NCBI GenBank assembly: GCA_028284775.1
Contig: JANQRB010000035.1
Location: forward strand, 1-35,230
DNA length: 35,230 nt
Reading direction: 5' to 3'
DNA from: Candidatus Kapaibacterium sp.
GTDB taxonomy: Bacteria > Bacteroidota > Ignavibacteria > Kapaibacteriales > UBA7675
Part shown: positions 1 through 8,099 of the stretch, one piece after another
Position numbering within the stretch: the first letter of the stretch is position 1
Layout of the letters: the number at the start of each line of letters is the position of its first letter
Made by a program: the position numbers and the translations under genes
The notes under the pieces: generated by a model
What the model was told of the DNA's origin: nothing
Database searches by the model: none
Seen by the model: the letters and a program-made list of their open reading frames with translations, nothing else

Positions 1-1473
1 CGCGGCGCGGCGCTTTAGATAGTCGATCCGCTTCTCCAGACGACTGACCCAGGCGAAAGCCCCGCCGCGCCGCGCGCCGCCGCTGATACGCAGTCGTAAG
101 GCAACGCTATAAAGGTTGGCGGCGTCCAGCTCCAGCTCGCGGCCCCGCTCCAATCGCGTGATACGGGCGTAGGGACTCTGCAGGGCCCGGTGCACGTCCT
201 GACGGCGAAAACCGTTCAAGGCGACGTCGAGAAAAGCGAAGACGGCAATCGACACCGGCGACTTCGCCATCGAAAAGCGGTCGGTAACATTCGATGGAAC
301 ATCGTATGCGTTGAATATTTCGCGAAACAGGGCTGAATAGATTTGGGGCTGACGCATCACGATCACAATATCCGCCAGAGGGATGTTCTGCTCCTGCGCC
401 AGATGTTTGACCAAGCGGGCGATGGCGCGCACTTCTTCCATCCGGTTGGGCAGCGCGAGAACCATGACATTATCGTTGAATCCTTCGTGATGAATTTCCT
501 GCTCGGTGTTAAAGAGCCAGCGCCGCAAATAGGAAACCTCCGGCAGATGTTCGGCCGCTCGATAATCGGCTTCTTCTTCGATCGCCGCATCCGAAGAAAC
601 GGCGCGAAAGCCGACATCCTGAAGATGCTCGACGGTCTCCTGCAGATTGGCGAAGAGCGGCCCGTTTTTGGCCGAATAGTCCAGCAGAATACGAGTATGA
701 AAGTGCGCGGTCCCCAGCAAAGCCAGGAATTCCTGCTCCGGCTTTTTGAATTCCGAGAAGCCGTCCAGGATAATCGCCTGTTTGTCGGGCCAGAGTTCCT
801 GCCAGCGGTCGACAATCGCCAGGGGCAGCGAATCGGGCGACTTCAGAATCTGCAGTGTCTGAGTATCGCGTTTGCCGCCGATGCAGTCGGTGGTGAGCTG
901 CAGCAGGCGCACATAGTCCGCCAGCTTGTCGCCTAAAGCGCTCTCGTAGGCCTCGAAAAGCTCCGCAATATCCGCCAGTCGTGCGCGGTCCACTCCCCCA
1001 TCGTCATCATCGGCTGCCTCTTCCAGATCCATCCGCAAAGACTGCGGCGAGACGCCGTCTTCTTTCAGGCCGAAAATCACATTGCCTAGACGCCGCAGGG
1101 CGGCATTGGACAATTCCTTTTGTGTGCCCTTGAAAAAAGGCAATTGCGCCTTGCCGGCCGCTTCTTCCAGCAGCGCAAGGGAATAAGCCTCCGAAATCAG
1201 ACGCGGCTGCCGAGGACCGAGTAATCGCCGGCTGCATTCCAGCACAAACTTTTCAAGGGTAAACAGGGGGAGCCCGGCAACGGGGCGTTGACTTCGTTTG
1301 AATTTGCTTCCGACGAGCATCCGGCGCACGTATCGCTCGCGGCGTCCGGTAGGCAGCAAAACAAGAATTTTGTCCAGCGTGTCTTTCGTCAACGCCTCGT
1401 CCAGGATCATATCGAGCGAGTCGCCAAGCGGCGCCCGGAAGAACTGCGGCTGACTATAGAGAACATAGGCCAT
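1..1473 (-). CDS. AddB-like PD-(D/E)XK nuclease/helicase-family protein, N-terminal part (partial)
   Basis: The frame stays open from the ATG at 1473 to the window edge, giving 491 codons of an N-terminal part; an in-frame stop at 1501-1503 limits upstream starts. The protein begins with an LVLLPTGRR segment. It carries the block AIILDGFSEFKKPEQEFL and, later, MVLALPNRMEEVRAIARL, PLADIVIVMRQPQIYSAL and SMAKSPVSI. These match the layout of AddB/RexB-type proteins (RecB-family nuclease partners): a helicase-like fold, then blocks resembling motifs V and VI. No GxxGxGK(S/T) Walker A is present in the visible part, so this subunit is probably not a working motor, as in RecC or alphaproteobacterial AddB. 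The C-terminal nuclease and any iron-sulfur cysteines lie outside the window. The expected role is double-strand-break end processing with an AddA-like partner. Family assignment is from pattern recognition. It is divergent from the BNR-propeller gene. Confidence 0.75.
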   Translation of the reverse strand, partial: MAYVLYSQPQFFRAPLGDSLDMILDEALTKDTLDKILVLLPTGRRERYVRRMLVGSKFKRSQRPVAGLPLFTLEKFVLECSRRLLGPRQPRLISEAYSLALLEEAAGKAQLPFFKGTQKELSNAALRRLGNVIFGLKEDGVSPQSLRMDLEEAADDDDGGVDRARLADIAELFEAYESALGDKLADYVRLLQLTTDCIGGKRDTQTLQILKSPDSLPLAIVDRWQELWPDKQAIILDGFSEFKKPEQEFLALLGTAHFHTRILLDYSAKNGPLFANLQETVEHLQDVGFRAVSSDAAIEEEADYRAAEHLPEVSYLRRWLFNTEQEIHHEGFNDNVMVLALPNRMEEVRAIARLVKHLAQEQNIPLADIVIVMRQPQIYSALFREIFNAYDVPSNVTDRFSMAKSPVSIAVFAFLDVALNGFRRQDVHRALQSPYARITRLERGRELELDAANLYSVALRLRISGGARRGGAFAWVSRLEKRIDYLKRRAA

Positions 1474-1591
1474 AGATTGAGCATCGATAAAGGATGGCGA
1501 TCATTCCGACACGGATTGGAAGCATGCCGGCATGCTTTGAATTGCGCTCCGCCCGTTGTAGTTTGCTCCGCCTTGAATCACGTGCAATCTA

Positions 1592-1599
1592 CAAATATA
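1592..1599 (-). promoter_or_regulatory. Bacteroidota-type -7 element (TATATTTG) for the AddB-like gene
   Basis: TATATTTG on the minus strand fits the TAnnTTTG -7 consensus used by the primary sigma factor of Bacteroidota. It lies about 120 bases upstream of the AddB-like start. No TTTG is found at the expected -33 distance, so the call rests on the -7 box alone. Confidence 0.4.
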
Positions 1600-1605
1600 G
1601 CCTCG

Positions 1606-2862
1606 ATGTCATTACGCGGCGCCCCGAAACAGGGGATTCCCGCGGCAGTAGTCCTGCTTGCCTTGTTGCAGCTGCTGTTTGCACCGCTGGAGTTGGCGGC
1701 GGCCTGGGAGTCGCATCCCGAGTTTGAAGAACAGGCCGTTACGGTGCTCTACTCGATTGGCGATGTTCTCTTTGCTGGTGTTCGTGAAGAGGGCCTGCTG
1801 CGATCCACGAATGGAGGACTCAGCTGGAGCGCCGTCAACACCGGTCTTCCCGCCTCCTTCAGTCCGGCTGCGCTGACAGCCAGCGACAACTTCCTTTTCG
1901 TTGCCGGATTTAACGCTGCCCTGTTTCGGACCATCGACCTGGGAACGGTCTGGCTGCCCGCGGGTACGGGGCTTGAGGGCCGCGTTGTCTATGATCTCGC
2001 CTCCTTCGACGGGCAACTGTTCGCGGCAAGCGATGCCGGCGTGTATCGCTCCGATGACGATGGCCGTAGCTGGACCGCACACTCGGACGGACTCGGTACG
2101 ACCACGGTTATTACGGCACTGGACTCGAGTGCGGATATCTTTGCAGCGGCAAGCGGGACACGTGGTGTTTTTCTACAAAACGCCGAGGGCTCGGCCTGGG
2201 AACGCAGGGTGCAAGGCTTGCGGTCGACAAATGTATTGGCGCTTGTGCTGCATCCGTCGGGCATCTTTGCCGGCACAGACGGGAACGGGATCTTTCGTCT
2301 GGAAGAGAATGCCGGTTTCTGGCGAGAGCTCAACCAGGGATTGACCGAGGACATCACTATCACCCGGCTTGCGAGAGTTGGAAACACAGTGGCGGCAGGA
2401 TCGCTGCGGCATGGCGTATTCGGTTTTGACGGTCTACAGGATCATTGGCTTGCGCGCAGCGACGGTTTGCCATCGAATTTTCCCATCCTGGCCATGACCG
2501 CCCTGCGCGAACGCCTGTTTGTCGGTGGATCGAGCCCCGGCCTCTGGTCCCGGCCGGTGCACGCAGTTGTATCTTCAAATCGTGAAACAGACCGACCGGC
2601 GACGACGTCGTTTCCGGCGGCAATCGAGATCGATCGCATAAACAACCGTGTTCTGCTGCGGCTCGACCTGCCGTATCCTATGGCGGTGAGGACCCTGATG
2701 TACTCCCGACAGGGCCGGGTATTGCATCGTCAAAGCTCATTTCACGCTGGCAATGCCGCTACCATCGCCATCCCCTGGCAAAATTTTGCTGCGGGTTTGT
2801 ATCTGATTGTGCTGACAACAGCGGAGGGGACCGACACTCTGCCCTTCCTGATTGCTCCCTAG
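1606..2862 (+). CDS. Secreted BNR-repeat beta-propeller protein with T9SS-type C-terminal domain
   Basis: The open frame extends upstream to 1288, but that part overlaps the AddB-like gene. The ATG at 1606 opens directly into a signal peptide (basic start, then a leucine/alanine core ending in LELAAA), giving 418 residues. At least six repeats of the form G-(L/V/I)-(F/Y/L)-R-S-x-(D/N)-x-G-x-x-W-x-x-x-x-x-G-L follow, for example GLLRSTNGGLSW and GVYRSDDDGRSW. These are BNR/Ycf48-like propeller blades. The last 80 or so residues (RVLLRLDLPYP to LPFLIAP, with GLYLIVLTTAEG) look like a type IX secretion C-terminal sorting domain. I infer that the protein is exported and surface-attached or released. 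No catalytic residues were recognised, so binding or adhesion is more likely than sialidase activity. Confidence 0.7.
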   Translation: MSLRGAPKQGIPAAVVLLALLQLLFAPLELAAAWESHPEFEEQAVTVLYSIGDVLFAGVREEGLLRSTNGGLSWSAVNTGLPASFSPAALTASDNFLFVAGFNAALFRTIDLGTVWLPAGTGLEGRVVYDLASFDGQLFAASDAGVYRSDDDGRSWTAHSDGLGTTTVITALDSSADIFAAASGTRGVFLQNAEGSAWERRVQGLRSTNVLALVLHPSGIFAGTDGNGIFRLEENAGFWRELNQGLTEDITITRLARVGNTVAAGSLRHGVFGFDGLQDHWLARSDGLPSNFPILAMTALRERLFVGGSSPGLWSRPVHAVVSSNRETDRPATTSFPAAIEIDRINNRVLLRLDLPYPMAVRTLMYSRQGRVLHRQSSFHAGNAATIAIPWQNFAAGLYLIVLTTAEGTDTLPFLIAP

Positions 2863-2962
2863 CTCCCCGCGGTCTTCTATCTTCTACTTCATGGCTATGG
2901 CTGCTGAAGCATCTCAAGCGGAGAATGAGTCCGTACAACCGCCGGGCGGCGACCAAAAACAC

Positions 2963-2990
2963 AAAAAGGCGGACTATCAGGTCCGCCTTA
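2963..2990 (-). terminator. Intrinsic terminator of rplS
   Basis: A perfect 9-bp stem, AAGGCGGAC/GTCCGCCTT (2966-2974 with 2981-2989) and a 6-base loop, is followed on the minus strand by TTTTTG. It sits 30 bases after the rplS stop. On the plus strand no T-run follows, so it serves rplS rather than the converging propeller gene. Confidence 0.85.
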
Positions 2991-3018
2991 CATAAACTTT
3001 CGCCGGTGCAATGCTGAA

Positions 3019-3399
3019 TTACTTGATCTTCTGGCGCATCTGCTTTTCGGTCATGCCGCGCAGGTAGTAGAGCTTGGCTTGACGAACATTGCCCTTGCCA
3101 AAGACTTCGACGTCCTGAATAATCGGTGAATGCAGCGGGAAGACGCGTTCGACGCCGACGCCGTTGGAAATCTTACGCACCCGGAAGGTTTCGCTGATTC
3201 CTTTGCCGCGACGCGCAATGACGACGCCCTTAAACTTCTGAATTCGCTCTTTTTCACCTTCAACGACCCGTACCGAGACTACGACGGTATCACCGGGACG
3301 AAACTCGGGCAGGACAACCGGCTTGCCGCTGTTTTTTTTCTGGCGCATCTCATTACATTCGGCGATGGCCATCTCATCAATAAGTGCAATCTGCTTCAT
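3019..3399 (-). CDS. rplS: 50S ribosomal protein bL19
   Basis: The 126-residue product carries the bL19 hallmarks: [58 protein letters not shown] and the C-terminal [13 protein letters not shown]. bL19 lies at the 30S-50S interface of the ribosome. In many bacteria the gene follows rpsP-rimM-trmD, but here it stands alone, with its own promoter upstream (3431-3462) and its own terminator downstream (2963-2990), so it looks monocistronic. The ATG start at 3399 gives a normal-length protein. The adjacent upstream gene on this strand ends at 3655 and belongs to an unrelated operon. Confidence 0.97.
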   Translation of the reverse strand: MKQIALIDEMAIAECNEMRQKKNSGKPVVLPEFRPGDTVVVSVRVVEGEKERIQKFKGVVIARRGKGISETFRVRKISNGVGVERVFPLHSPIIQDVEVFGKGNVRQAKLYYLRGMTEKQMRQKIK

Positions 3400-3430
3400 A
3401 GGGCTTCATTCTCATTTTAAACACAGATTA

Positions 3431-3462
3431 CAAATGTACAGCCTTTTGGAAACGCATCCAAA
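3431..3462 (-). promoter_or_regulatory. Bacteroidota-type promoter of rplS (TTTG-N20-TACATTTG)
   Basis: On the minus strand TTTG (3462-3459) is followed after 20 bases by TACATTTG (3438-3431). This matches the Bacteroidota -33/-7 consensus TTTG-N19-21-TAnnTTTG at every fixed position. The -7 box is about 32 bases from the rplS ATG, as expected for a short leader. It is the best promoter match in the window. Confidence 0.75.
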
Positions 3463-3609
3463 CACTAATCGAAATATCACGGATAGGATTGTCCAAAAAG
3501 CTTTAAAATTTAGTGAAAAGCTCCGTGGAAAGAGAGATGATCTCGACATTCCAAATTGAGTGTAGCCAATAAGCGCAGAAAACGAATAATTGCTATCGAG
3601 TTTTGGCGG

Positions 3610-3641
3610 TTGTTGTGTTTTTCACCGCTCTCACACAACAA
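3610..3641 (-). terminator. Possible hairpin terminator after the sigma/anti-sigma/lipoprotein operon
   Basis: A perfect 9-bp stem TTGTTGTGT/ACACAACAA (3610-3618 with 3633-3641), with a 14-base loop, lies just past the lipoprotein stop at 3655. The stem is AT-rich and no T-run follows on the minus strand, so termination is only suggested by position. Confidence 0.35.
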
Positions 3642-3654
3642 TGTTACGGCTGGT

Positions 3655-4293
3655 TCAATTGGAAGTAATTTGAAGTTCAAACTCAATCAAGGTGTTTAAT
3701 ATTACACCCGGATTGAATGGATCAGCGGCGAAGTTCAGTTCTCCAGTGATTCGCTGGCTGCCTGCATTATACTCTAACTTCAGAGTGCAGTTCTTGTAAC
3801 TGCCCGTCGACGCGCTCGGAATAACATCAACCGTTTGCTGGCCGCCACCGGAGAAGATCCCGTAACTGAACCTGGAAGCAAGCGGCGCCGAATCATCGGC
3901 CGGATCACCCGACAATGACACTTCGCTTCCATCCGCAGGTACGTCGACTATACGCAACTGGATTGCACTCAGATCACCGTTCTCCGGATCCAAAATAGGG
4001 GAAGTCCTGCCCCGCGTCAGCTCGAACGAAACTACAGGCGAAGCCGGTATCGGATCTACGGTGCCTACTAAATTGAGGGTCACGTCTAAGCGATCCGGTT
4101 CATTAGAGTCATTTTTCGGATCGAACTCATCGACAAAGGATTTTACCGAAGTCAGGTTGGAGGCATTGAGGGAAATCACGCTCAGATCGCGGACAACACG
4201 TTCTTCGATAGCGGGATTCGCCGCATTCTCGCAAGCGCTTGGCAGAGTTGCAAGAAAAAGCAAGGGGAGGCCATATCGAAGGATAGTCTGCAT
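3655..4293 (-). CDS. Putative lipoprotein, third gene of the ECF sigma operon
   Basis: The frame is open further upstream into the anti-sigma gene. The ATG at 4293, ten bases after that gene's stop, gives a 212-residue protein with a lipoprotein signal: a hydrophobic stretch ending in LATLPSAC, with Cys21 as the lipidation site. The lipobox is not canonical, having Pro at -3. The mature part is beta-rich and acidic, with no family I recognise (VTLNLVGTVDPIPASPVVSF, LKLEYNAGSQRITGELNF). Its close spacing to the sigma and anti-sigma genes implies co-transcription. It could be a periplasmic or outer-membrane partner of the anti-sigma barrel, or simply a regulon member. No function can be assigned. 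Confidence 0.7.
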   Translation of the reverse strand: MQTILRYGLPLLFLATLPSACENAANPAIEERVVRDLSVISLNASNLTSVKSFVDEFDPKNDSNEPDRLDVTLNLVGTVDPIPASPVVSFELTRGRTSPILDPENGDLSAIQLRIVDVPADGSEVSLSGDPADDSAPLASRFSYGIFSGGGQQTVDVIPSASTGSYKNCTLKLEYNAGSQRITGELNFAADPFNPGVILNTLIEFELQITSN

Positions 4294-4303
4294 GGATGGC
4301 GAC

Positions 4304-5668
4304 TCAGTAACGGAAGCCGGCCGAAAGCGCGAAGCCGCGTTTGATCGACTTATAATCGCCGCCGCCAACAGAATATTGTAATTCACCGTAATGCAGGCCC
4401 GCGCCGACATTCAGCCACTTGGTCGGTTCGAAACGCAGGCCCATTTCACCGCGCAGGAGCAAGGCGTCCGTATCGGCATAGGCCGCTGATAGCTGAGCAT
4501 AGGGGAACAATGTTTGCGGCAGCAGCAGCTGGGGTACATTCACCCTGAAGGCCAGTCCGCCCCATTGCAAGACCGGGTTCTGCTGATATTCCAGCAGACG
4601 ACCTTCATTGTTGACAAAGCTAAAAATCTGTCCGAACTGCTCGCTGCCGTAGAGCGCGCCGATCGAGAAATTGTCGGAGAGCCGATAGTAAAGGCCATAG
4701 GAAAGGTTATCTGTCAGCTCATTCTTAGTGGCAACTTTCGGATCATCCGTATTCGCACTGGCATCAGGGTTTGAAATACCGGTGAGCTTACTGACTTCAA
4801 AAGAAAAGTCACTCAAAAATGCCGGTACATCAATTGCGGACACATAGGCCGGGAGATGGTCGGCGGGAACCGAAGAGATGGGCGCGGCGCGGCCGGAGAC
4901 TTTGGCAATGTGTCCTGGAGCGAATCCCTTGTCGAGTCCTTGCGCCTGTGCAATCGAATGCAGGATGGCCGCATGGCCTTTATGATTGGGACTTGCCTCA
5001 ACGACGGCGGCGATTCCACTAGACGCGGCCGTGGCCTGATTGCGAGCGGCTGGATGACGTTCGAGCGGGGCGTCTTCGGATGGTGCGTGACCGGCAGAAG
5101 GTCGATCGACTGCGGCTGCATCAGTACGCTGCTCGAGGTCTGCAAACTCGCTCGCAGCTGCGCGACGATTGTCGAACTCAGCTATCGCTGCCGAGGAAGG
5201 CTCGCCGGTAGAAGAAGCGCTCGCAGCATTTTCCAGGCTTAAAGTCTCAGCACTGAAGCCCTTGTCGTTCAGGTGATCCGCATCCGAATTCGTAAGCCAA
5301 ACGAGAGCCATTGAAGTGATGGCAATGGATGCGAGCGCTGTGAGGCCGTAGGAAACCAATCTGCGGGCGCCACTGCCGGCTGCCGCTCCTCCGGCCGGTA
5401 CCGGCGGAACAATCGGTGCGACACGAGGATTGTCAGCCTCACTGATTCCAAGACGGGCAAAAAGCTCGTTTGTCGTGGCGCCCGGGACCGTCATGTGACC
5501 GGCGTAGTGCTTTAGGGAAGAGCTGAGCTTCTGGTATTCATTGAATTTGCGTCGCAACTCGGGATTGCGCGGCAACTCGTCGAAGAGCATTGTTTCCTGA
5601 TAGGATGCGAGCTCTCCTTCAAAATACCCTTCCAGCAGATCGTTATGAGACATGTTGTCTCTCGCCAT
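4304..5668 (-). CDS. Dual-membrane-spanning-type anti-sigma factor (inner-membrane helix plus outer-membrane beta-barrel)
   Basis: 454 residues in three parts. Residues 1-80 are a soluble helical domain (MSHNDLLEGYFEGELASYQE, NPELRRKFNEYQKL) like the cytoplasmic domain of anti-sigma factors. Residues 104-126 form one hydrophobic helix. About 150 low-complexity Ala/Ser/Pro-rich residues follow, long enough to cross the periplasm. Residues 285-454 show alternating beta-strand patterns (LSYGLYYRLSDNFSIGALYG, LNVGAGLHYGELQYSVGG) and end in FALSAGFRY, with the terminal aromatic residue typical of outer-membrane barrels. This is the architecture of the Dma anti-sigma factors described in Bacteroides thetaiotaomicron. 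It starts 14 bases after the ECF sigma stop. A second in-frame ATG at 5653 is an alternative start. The architecture is clear; the signalling role is inferred. Confidence 0.8.
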   Translation of the reverse strand: MARDNMSHNDLLEGYFEGELASYQETMLFDELPRNPELRRKFNEYQKLSSSLKHYAGHMTVPGATTNELFARLGISEADNPRVAPIVPPVPAGGAAAGSGARRLVSYGLTALASIAITSMALVWLTNSDADHLNDKGFSAETLSLENAASASSTGEPSSAAIAEFDNRRAAASEFADLEQRTDAAAVDRPSAGHAPSEDAPLERHPAARNQATAASSGIAAVVEASPNHKGHAAILHSIAQAQGLDKGFAPGHIAKVSGRAAPISSVPADHLPAYVSAIDVPAFLSDFSFEVSKLTGISNPDASANTDDPKVATKNELTDNLSYGLYYRLSDNFSIGALYGSEQFGQIFSFVNNEGRLLEYQQNPVLQWGGLAFRVNVPQLLLPQTLFPYAQLSAAYADTDALLLRGEMGLRFEPTKWLNVGAGLHYGELQYSVGGGDYKSIKRGFALSAGFRY

Positions 5669-5682
5669 AGCAATAATTTCGT

Positions 5683-6252
5683 TTAAAGATTCGACAACTC
5701 CGATAAGTAAGGCGATAATATCTCGCGCAATTTGTCTTTAGCCCGCCAAACGCGATTGCGGAGCGCCGCTACCGTATCTTCGGTAATCTCCGCCATTTCG
5801 GCATAGGACAGACCATAAAATTCACGCAGGATAATCGCTTCGCGATATTCATCATCAAGGACGTCAATTGATGCTTTGAGGATTTTGAGCAGTTCTTTCT
5901 TTTCGTAACTGTCGTCGAAAGAGAGGAACTGGAACTCGTCAAATTCAATCGTGTTTTTGCTGTCGCGTTTATGATTGAGACACAAATTCCGCGCTATGCG
6001 AAACAGGTAGCCGGCAACATTGTTAACCTGTTGACCTTTGATGGCGCTGTTATAGAATTTGACAAAAGTATCCTGAAAGATATCGTTGGCTTCTTCGGCA
6101 TTGCCCAGCATTGTCATGCAATAGCCAAAGATGCGATGTGAATAACGCGAATAAAGTTCCGCAAATGCCTGTTCCGCCTCACGTTTGCTTTTTGCAAAGA
6201 AAGCAAAAAGCTCGGTATCGCTGAATTGGCTGTATCGATTACTACTAGCCAT
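5683..6252 (-). CDS. ECF-type RNA polymerase sigma factor (partner of the barrel anti-sigma)
   Basis: The open frame reaches 6357, but the ATG at 6252 gives a 189-residue protein beginning MASSNRYSQFSDTELF, which aligns with the second sigma factor at 10555. Region 2 is clear (AFAELYSRYSHRIFGYC, ANDIFQDTFVKFYN, NVAGYLFRIARNLCLN). Region 4 is also clear (LDDEYREAIILREFYGLSYA EMAEI, then a helix-turn-helix with NRVWRAKDKLREIL). Such sigma factors recruit RNA polymerase to stress or envelope regulons and are held by an anti-sigma factor; the gene immediately downstream is that candidate. The three genes from here to 3655 form a tight operon, so autoregulation is likely, although I see no matching promoter. 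The N-terminal 35 codons of the longer frame look like leader. Confidence 0.9.
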   Translation of the reverse strand: MASSNRYSQFSDTELFAFFAKSKREAEQAFAELYSRYSHRIFGYCMTMLGNAEEANDIFQDTFVKFYNSAIKGQQVNNVAGYLFRIARNLCLNHKRDSKNTIEFDEFQFLSFDDSYEKKELLKILKASIDVLDDEYREAIILREFYGLSYAEMAEITEDTVAALRNRVWRAKDKLREILSPYLSELSNL

Positions 6253-6669
6253 ACCTTTCCGACCAGACGCCCCTACAACAAATCTGCTCTGTTGCGATTG
6301 GTCATTTTGACCGACCTTGCCAAATGTTTTTGCTACCGTTGTACGGGCCAACATCAATCAAACACCTGTGCATTTGCAGTAGCGCAATATCGACCTGCTC
6401 CCACACCATTGATGCTCTTCCTTTTTCGGGCCGGTTCGATTAATACCGGTATCTACCAATTGGGAACTTTCGATGAATTCTCTTTTCAGCCAAACCATTG
6501 CACTACATCAATTTGAACCGCTGAGGTCTGGAATCACGCGGACTCGTTCTTGTGGCCGAGGCCGATTTCAGCTTTCGATTTCTTAGCAGAATACCGATTT
6601 TTCGCCTCGATCGAGCTCGACGCAGCATAGACGGAGGCAAGACACCGAACGCCGGGTTTCATCCCCAAC
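6253..6669 (-). other. Intergenic region upstream of the ECF sigma operon
   Basis: This 417-base gap separates the sigma factor start from the end of ribE. Reading frames here have no signal, motif or start context that I can support. A 5-bp CCGGT/ACCGG dyad occurs near 6431-6449. The operon promoter must lie here, but no TAnnTTTG box is visible on the minus strand, which fits an alternative sigma factor. Confidence 0.4.
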
Positions 6670-7326
6670 TTAGTGGCCAAATTTTTTAAGCCACTCTCTG
6701 GTCATCCCAGGGCTACTATGCGCGGCGCTAGCGGGCGACGGCGACATCAGCATTTTTTCGATGTATTTGCCGATGAGATCGAATTCCAGATTGACCTGCA
6801 TGCCAACCTGCGCATATCGCAGGGTCGTGCATTGCCAGGTGTGCGGGATGATTGCAATACTGATGAGGTTGGCCTCTACCTCGGCGACTGTCAGGCTGAT
6901 CCCATCGATGCATATCGAACCGACGGGAATGACATATCTGGCAAATTCAAGGGGGAAGCGCAGCCGAAGGATGTGCGAATTTCCCTGCTCCTGTATGGCG
7001 ACAATCGTTCCGGTGGCATCAACATGCCCCTGCACCATGTGCCCGCCGAGACGATCACCAAGGGCCATCGCACGTTCCAGATTCACGCGTCCGGCTATGG
7101 CAAGCGCAGCCAGGGTCGTTTTTTTTAGTGTTTCCGGTACGGCCTCCACATCAAAGGAATTCGTGCCAAGCGCAACCACCGTCTGGCAGACTCCGTTGAG
7201 GGCAATGGAATCATCGACCTTCAGATCCTCCAAAACAGTGGCGCACTCAATTGTGATGCGTCTTCCGCCGCGGTCGGTCCGCAGAGACCGTACGCTGCCG
7301 ACTTCCTCGACAAGACCTGTAAACAT
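6670..7326 (-). CDS. ribE: Riboflavin synthase, alpha chain
   Basis: The protein makes riboflavin from two molecules of 6,7-dimethyl-8-ribityllumazine, the last step of the pathway, and usually works as a trimer. The start at 7326 gives the classic N-terminus MFTGLVEEVG and 218 residues, the usual length; the longer frame to 7380 adds 18 atypical residues. Both lumazine-binding repeats are visible: repeat one with LNGVCQTVV and VNLERAM, repeat two with HMVQGHVDATG, PVGSICIDGISLTV and IIPHT. No other rib gene lies nearby and no FMN riboswitch is seen in the 180-base divergent region, so ribE stands alone here. The short C-terminal tail (after KYIEKML) is not conserved. Confidence 0.95.
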   Translation of the reverse strand: MFTGLVEEVGSVRSLRTDRGGRRITIECATVLEDLKVDDSIALNGVCQTVVALGTNSFDVEAVPETLKKTTLAALAIAGRVNLERAMALGDRLGGHMVQGHVDATGTIVAIQEQGNSHILRLRFPLEFARYVIPVGSICIDGISLTVAEVEANLISIAIIPHTWQCTTLRYAQVGMQVNLEFDLIGKYIEKMLMSPSPASAAHSSPGMTREWLKKFGH

Positions 7327-7505
7327 ACTATCCTTCGCTGCCTCCCCGACCTTAGTGGATGAAATCGCAACTTGCTCCACCGCAAGCTGTCGGAGTTGGA
7401 CACGGTCGATTCTCCGCTTTTATTGTCATTGATTTTTTTATACTTTGCCATAAATATTGTGCCAATTTTTCAAGCCAGGCAGCAAAGAGGCAATGCAGTA
7501 AAATC

Positions 7506-8096
7506 GTGATACCTATTGACAACATTTTACTTGACGAATCAATACTTCAGCAACCCTTCCTCTGCGATCTGAAAAAGTGCAAAGGAGCCTGCTGCACCGT
7601 GGAAGGCGGGGATGGAGCGCCGCTGCTGGACGAAGAAATTCCGGCCATACGTCAGGCAATACCGGCTGTCCTTCCCCTCCTGAACAGTGAAGTCAGGCAG
7701 ATTGTCGAGCAGCAGGATTTTTACGAGGGCAAGGAAGGCGACTGGGCGACACGCTGTATTGATGACAAAGACTGCGTCTTTGTCGTTTACGAAGGAGCAG
7801 TTGCCAAATGCGCGCTCGAAAAGGCATACTTCAATGGGCAAACGGAGTTTCGCAAACCGATTAGCTGTCATTTATTTCCAATTCGCGTTGCCGATTTCGG
7901 CGGTGATTACCTCTACTTCGAGCGTACTTCCGAATGTCAGCCGGCCTTCGATAACGGAAAAGACAATGATGTTCACCTTTTCGAAATGACGAGAGAAGGT
8001 CTGGAGCGCCTCTACGGAACAGAATGGTATGCCAGGCTTCTGGAATTCGCGGCTCGCGGTCTCAAGACTTCGGCGGGTCGCAAGGAGCAAGTGTGA
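7506..8096 (+). CDS. DUF3109 family cysteine-rich protein
   Basis: The frame runs from an ATG at 7359, but family members begin close to a short I-(I/P)-I-D segment. A GTG at 7506 gives exactly that (M-IPIDNILLDESI) and a 196-residue protein. The diagnostic FLCDLKKCKGACC motif is followed by GGDGAPLLDEEI, CIDDKDCVFV, ISCHLFPIRV and SECQPAF. The many conserved cysteines suggest bound metal or an iron-sulfur cluster, though the function is unknown. It lies three bases before rpoN and is probably co-transcribed with it. It diverges from ribE across 180 bases. There is no clear Shine-Dalgarno before the GTG, so the start rests on family likeness. Confidence 0.88.
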   Translation: MIPIDNILLDESILQQPFLCDLKKCKGACCTVEGGDGAPLLDEEIPAIRQAIPAVLPLLNSEVRQIVEQQDFYEGKEGDWATRCIDDKDCVFVVYEGAVAKCALEKAYFNGQTEFRKPISCHLFPIRVADFGGDYLYFERTSECQPAFDNGKDNDVHLFEMTREGLERLYGTEWYARLLEFAARGLKTSAGRKEQV

Positions 8097-8099
8097 GCA

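Noticed and set aside
343..936. Plus-strand frame of 197 codons
   Set aside because: It lies inside the AddB-like gene on the other strand, whose frame gives recognisable motifs throughout.
6226..6516. Plus-strand frame of 96 codons upstream of the sigma factor
   Set aside because: Overlaps the sigma 5' end and has no signal, motif or ribosome-binding site.
7327..7505. FMN riboswitch upstream of ribE
   Set aside because: No conserved FMN-element segments are visible in the 180-base divergent region.
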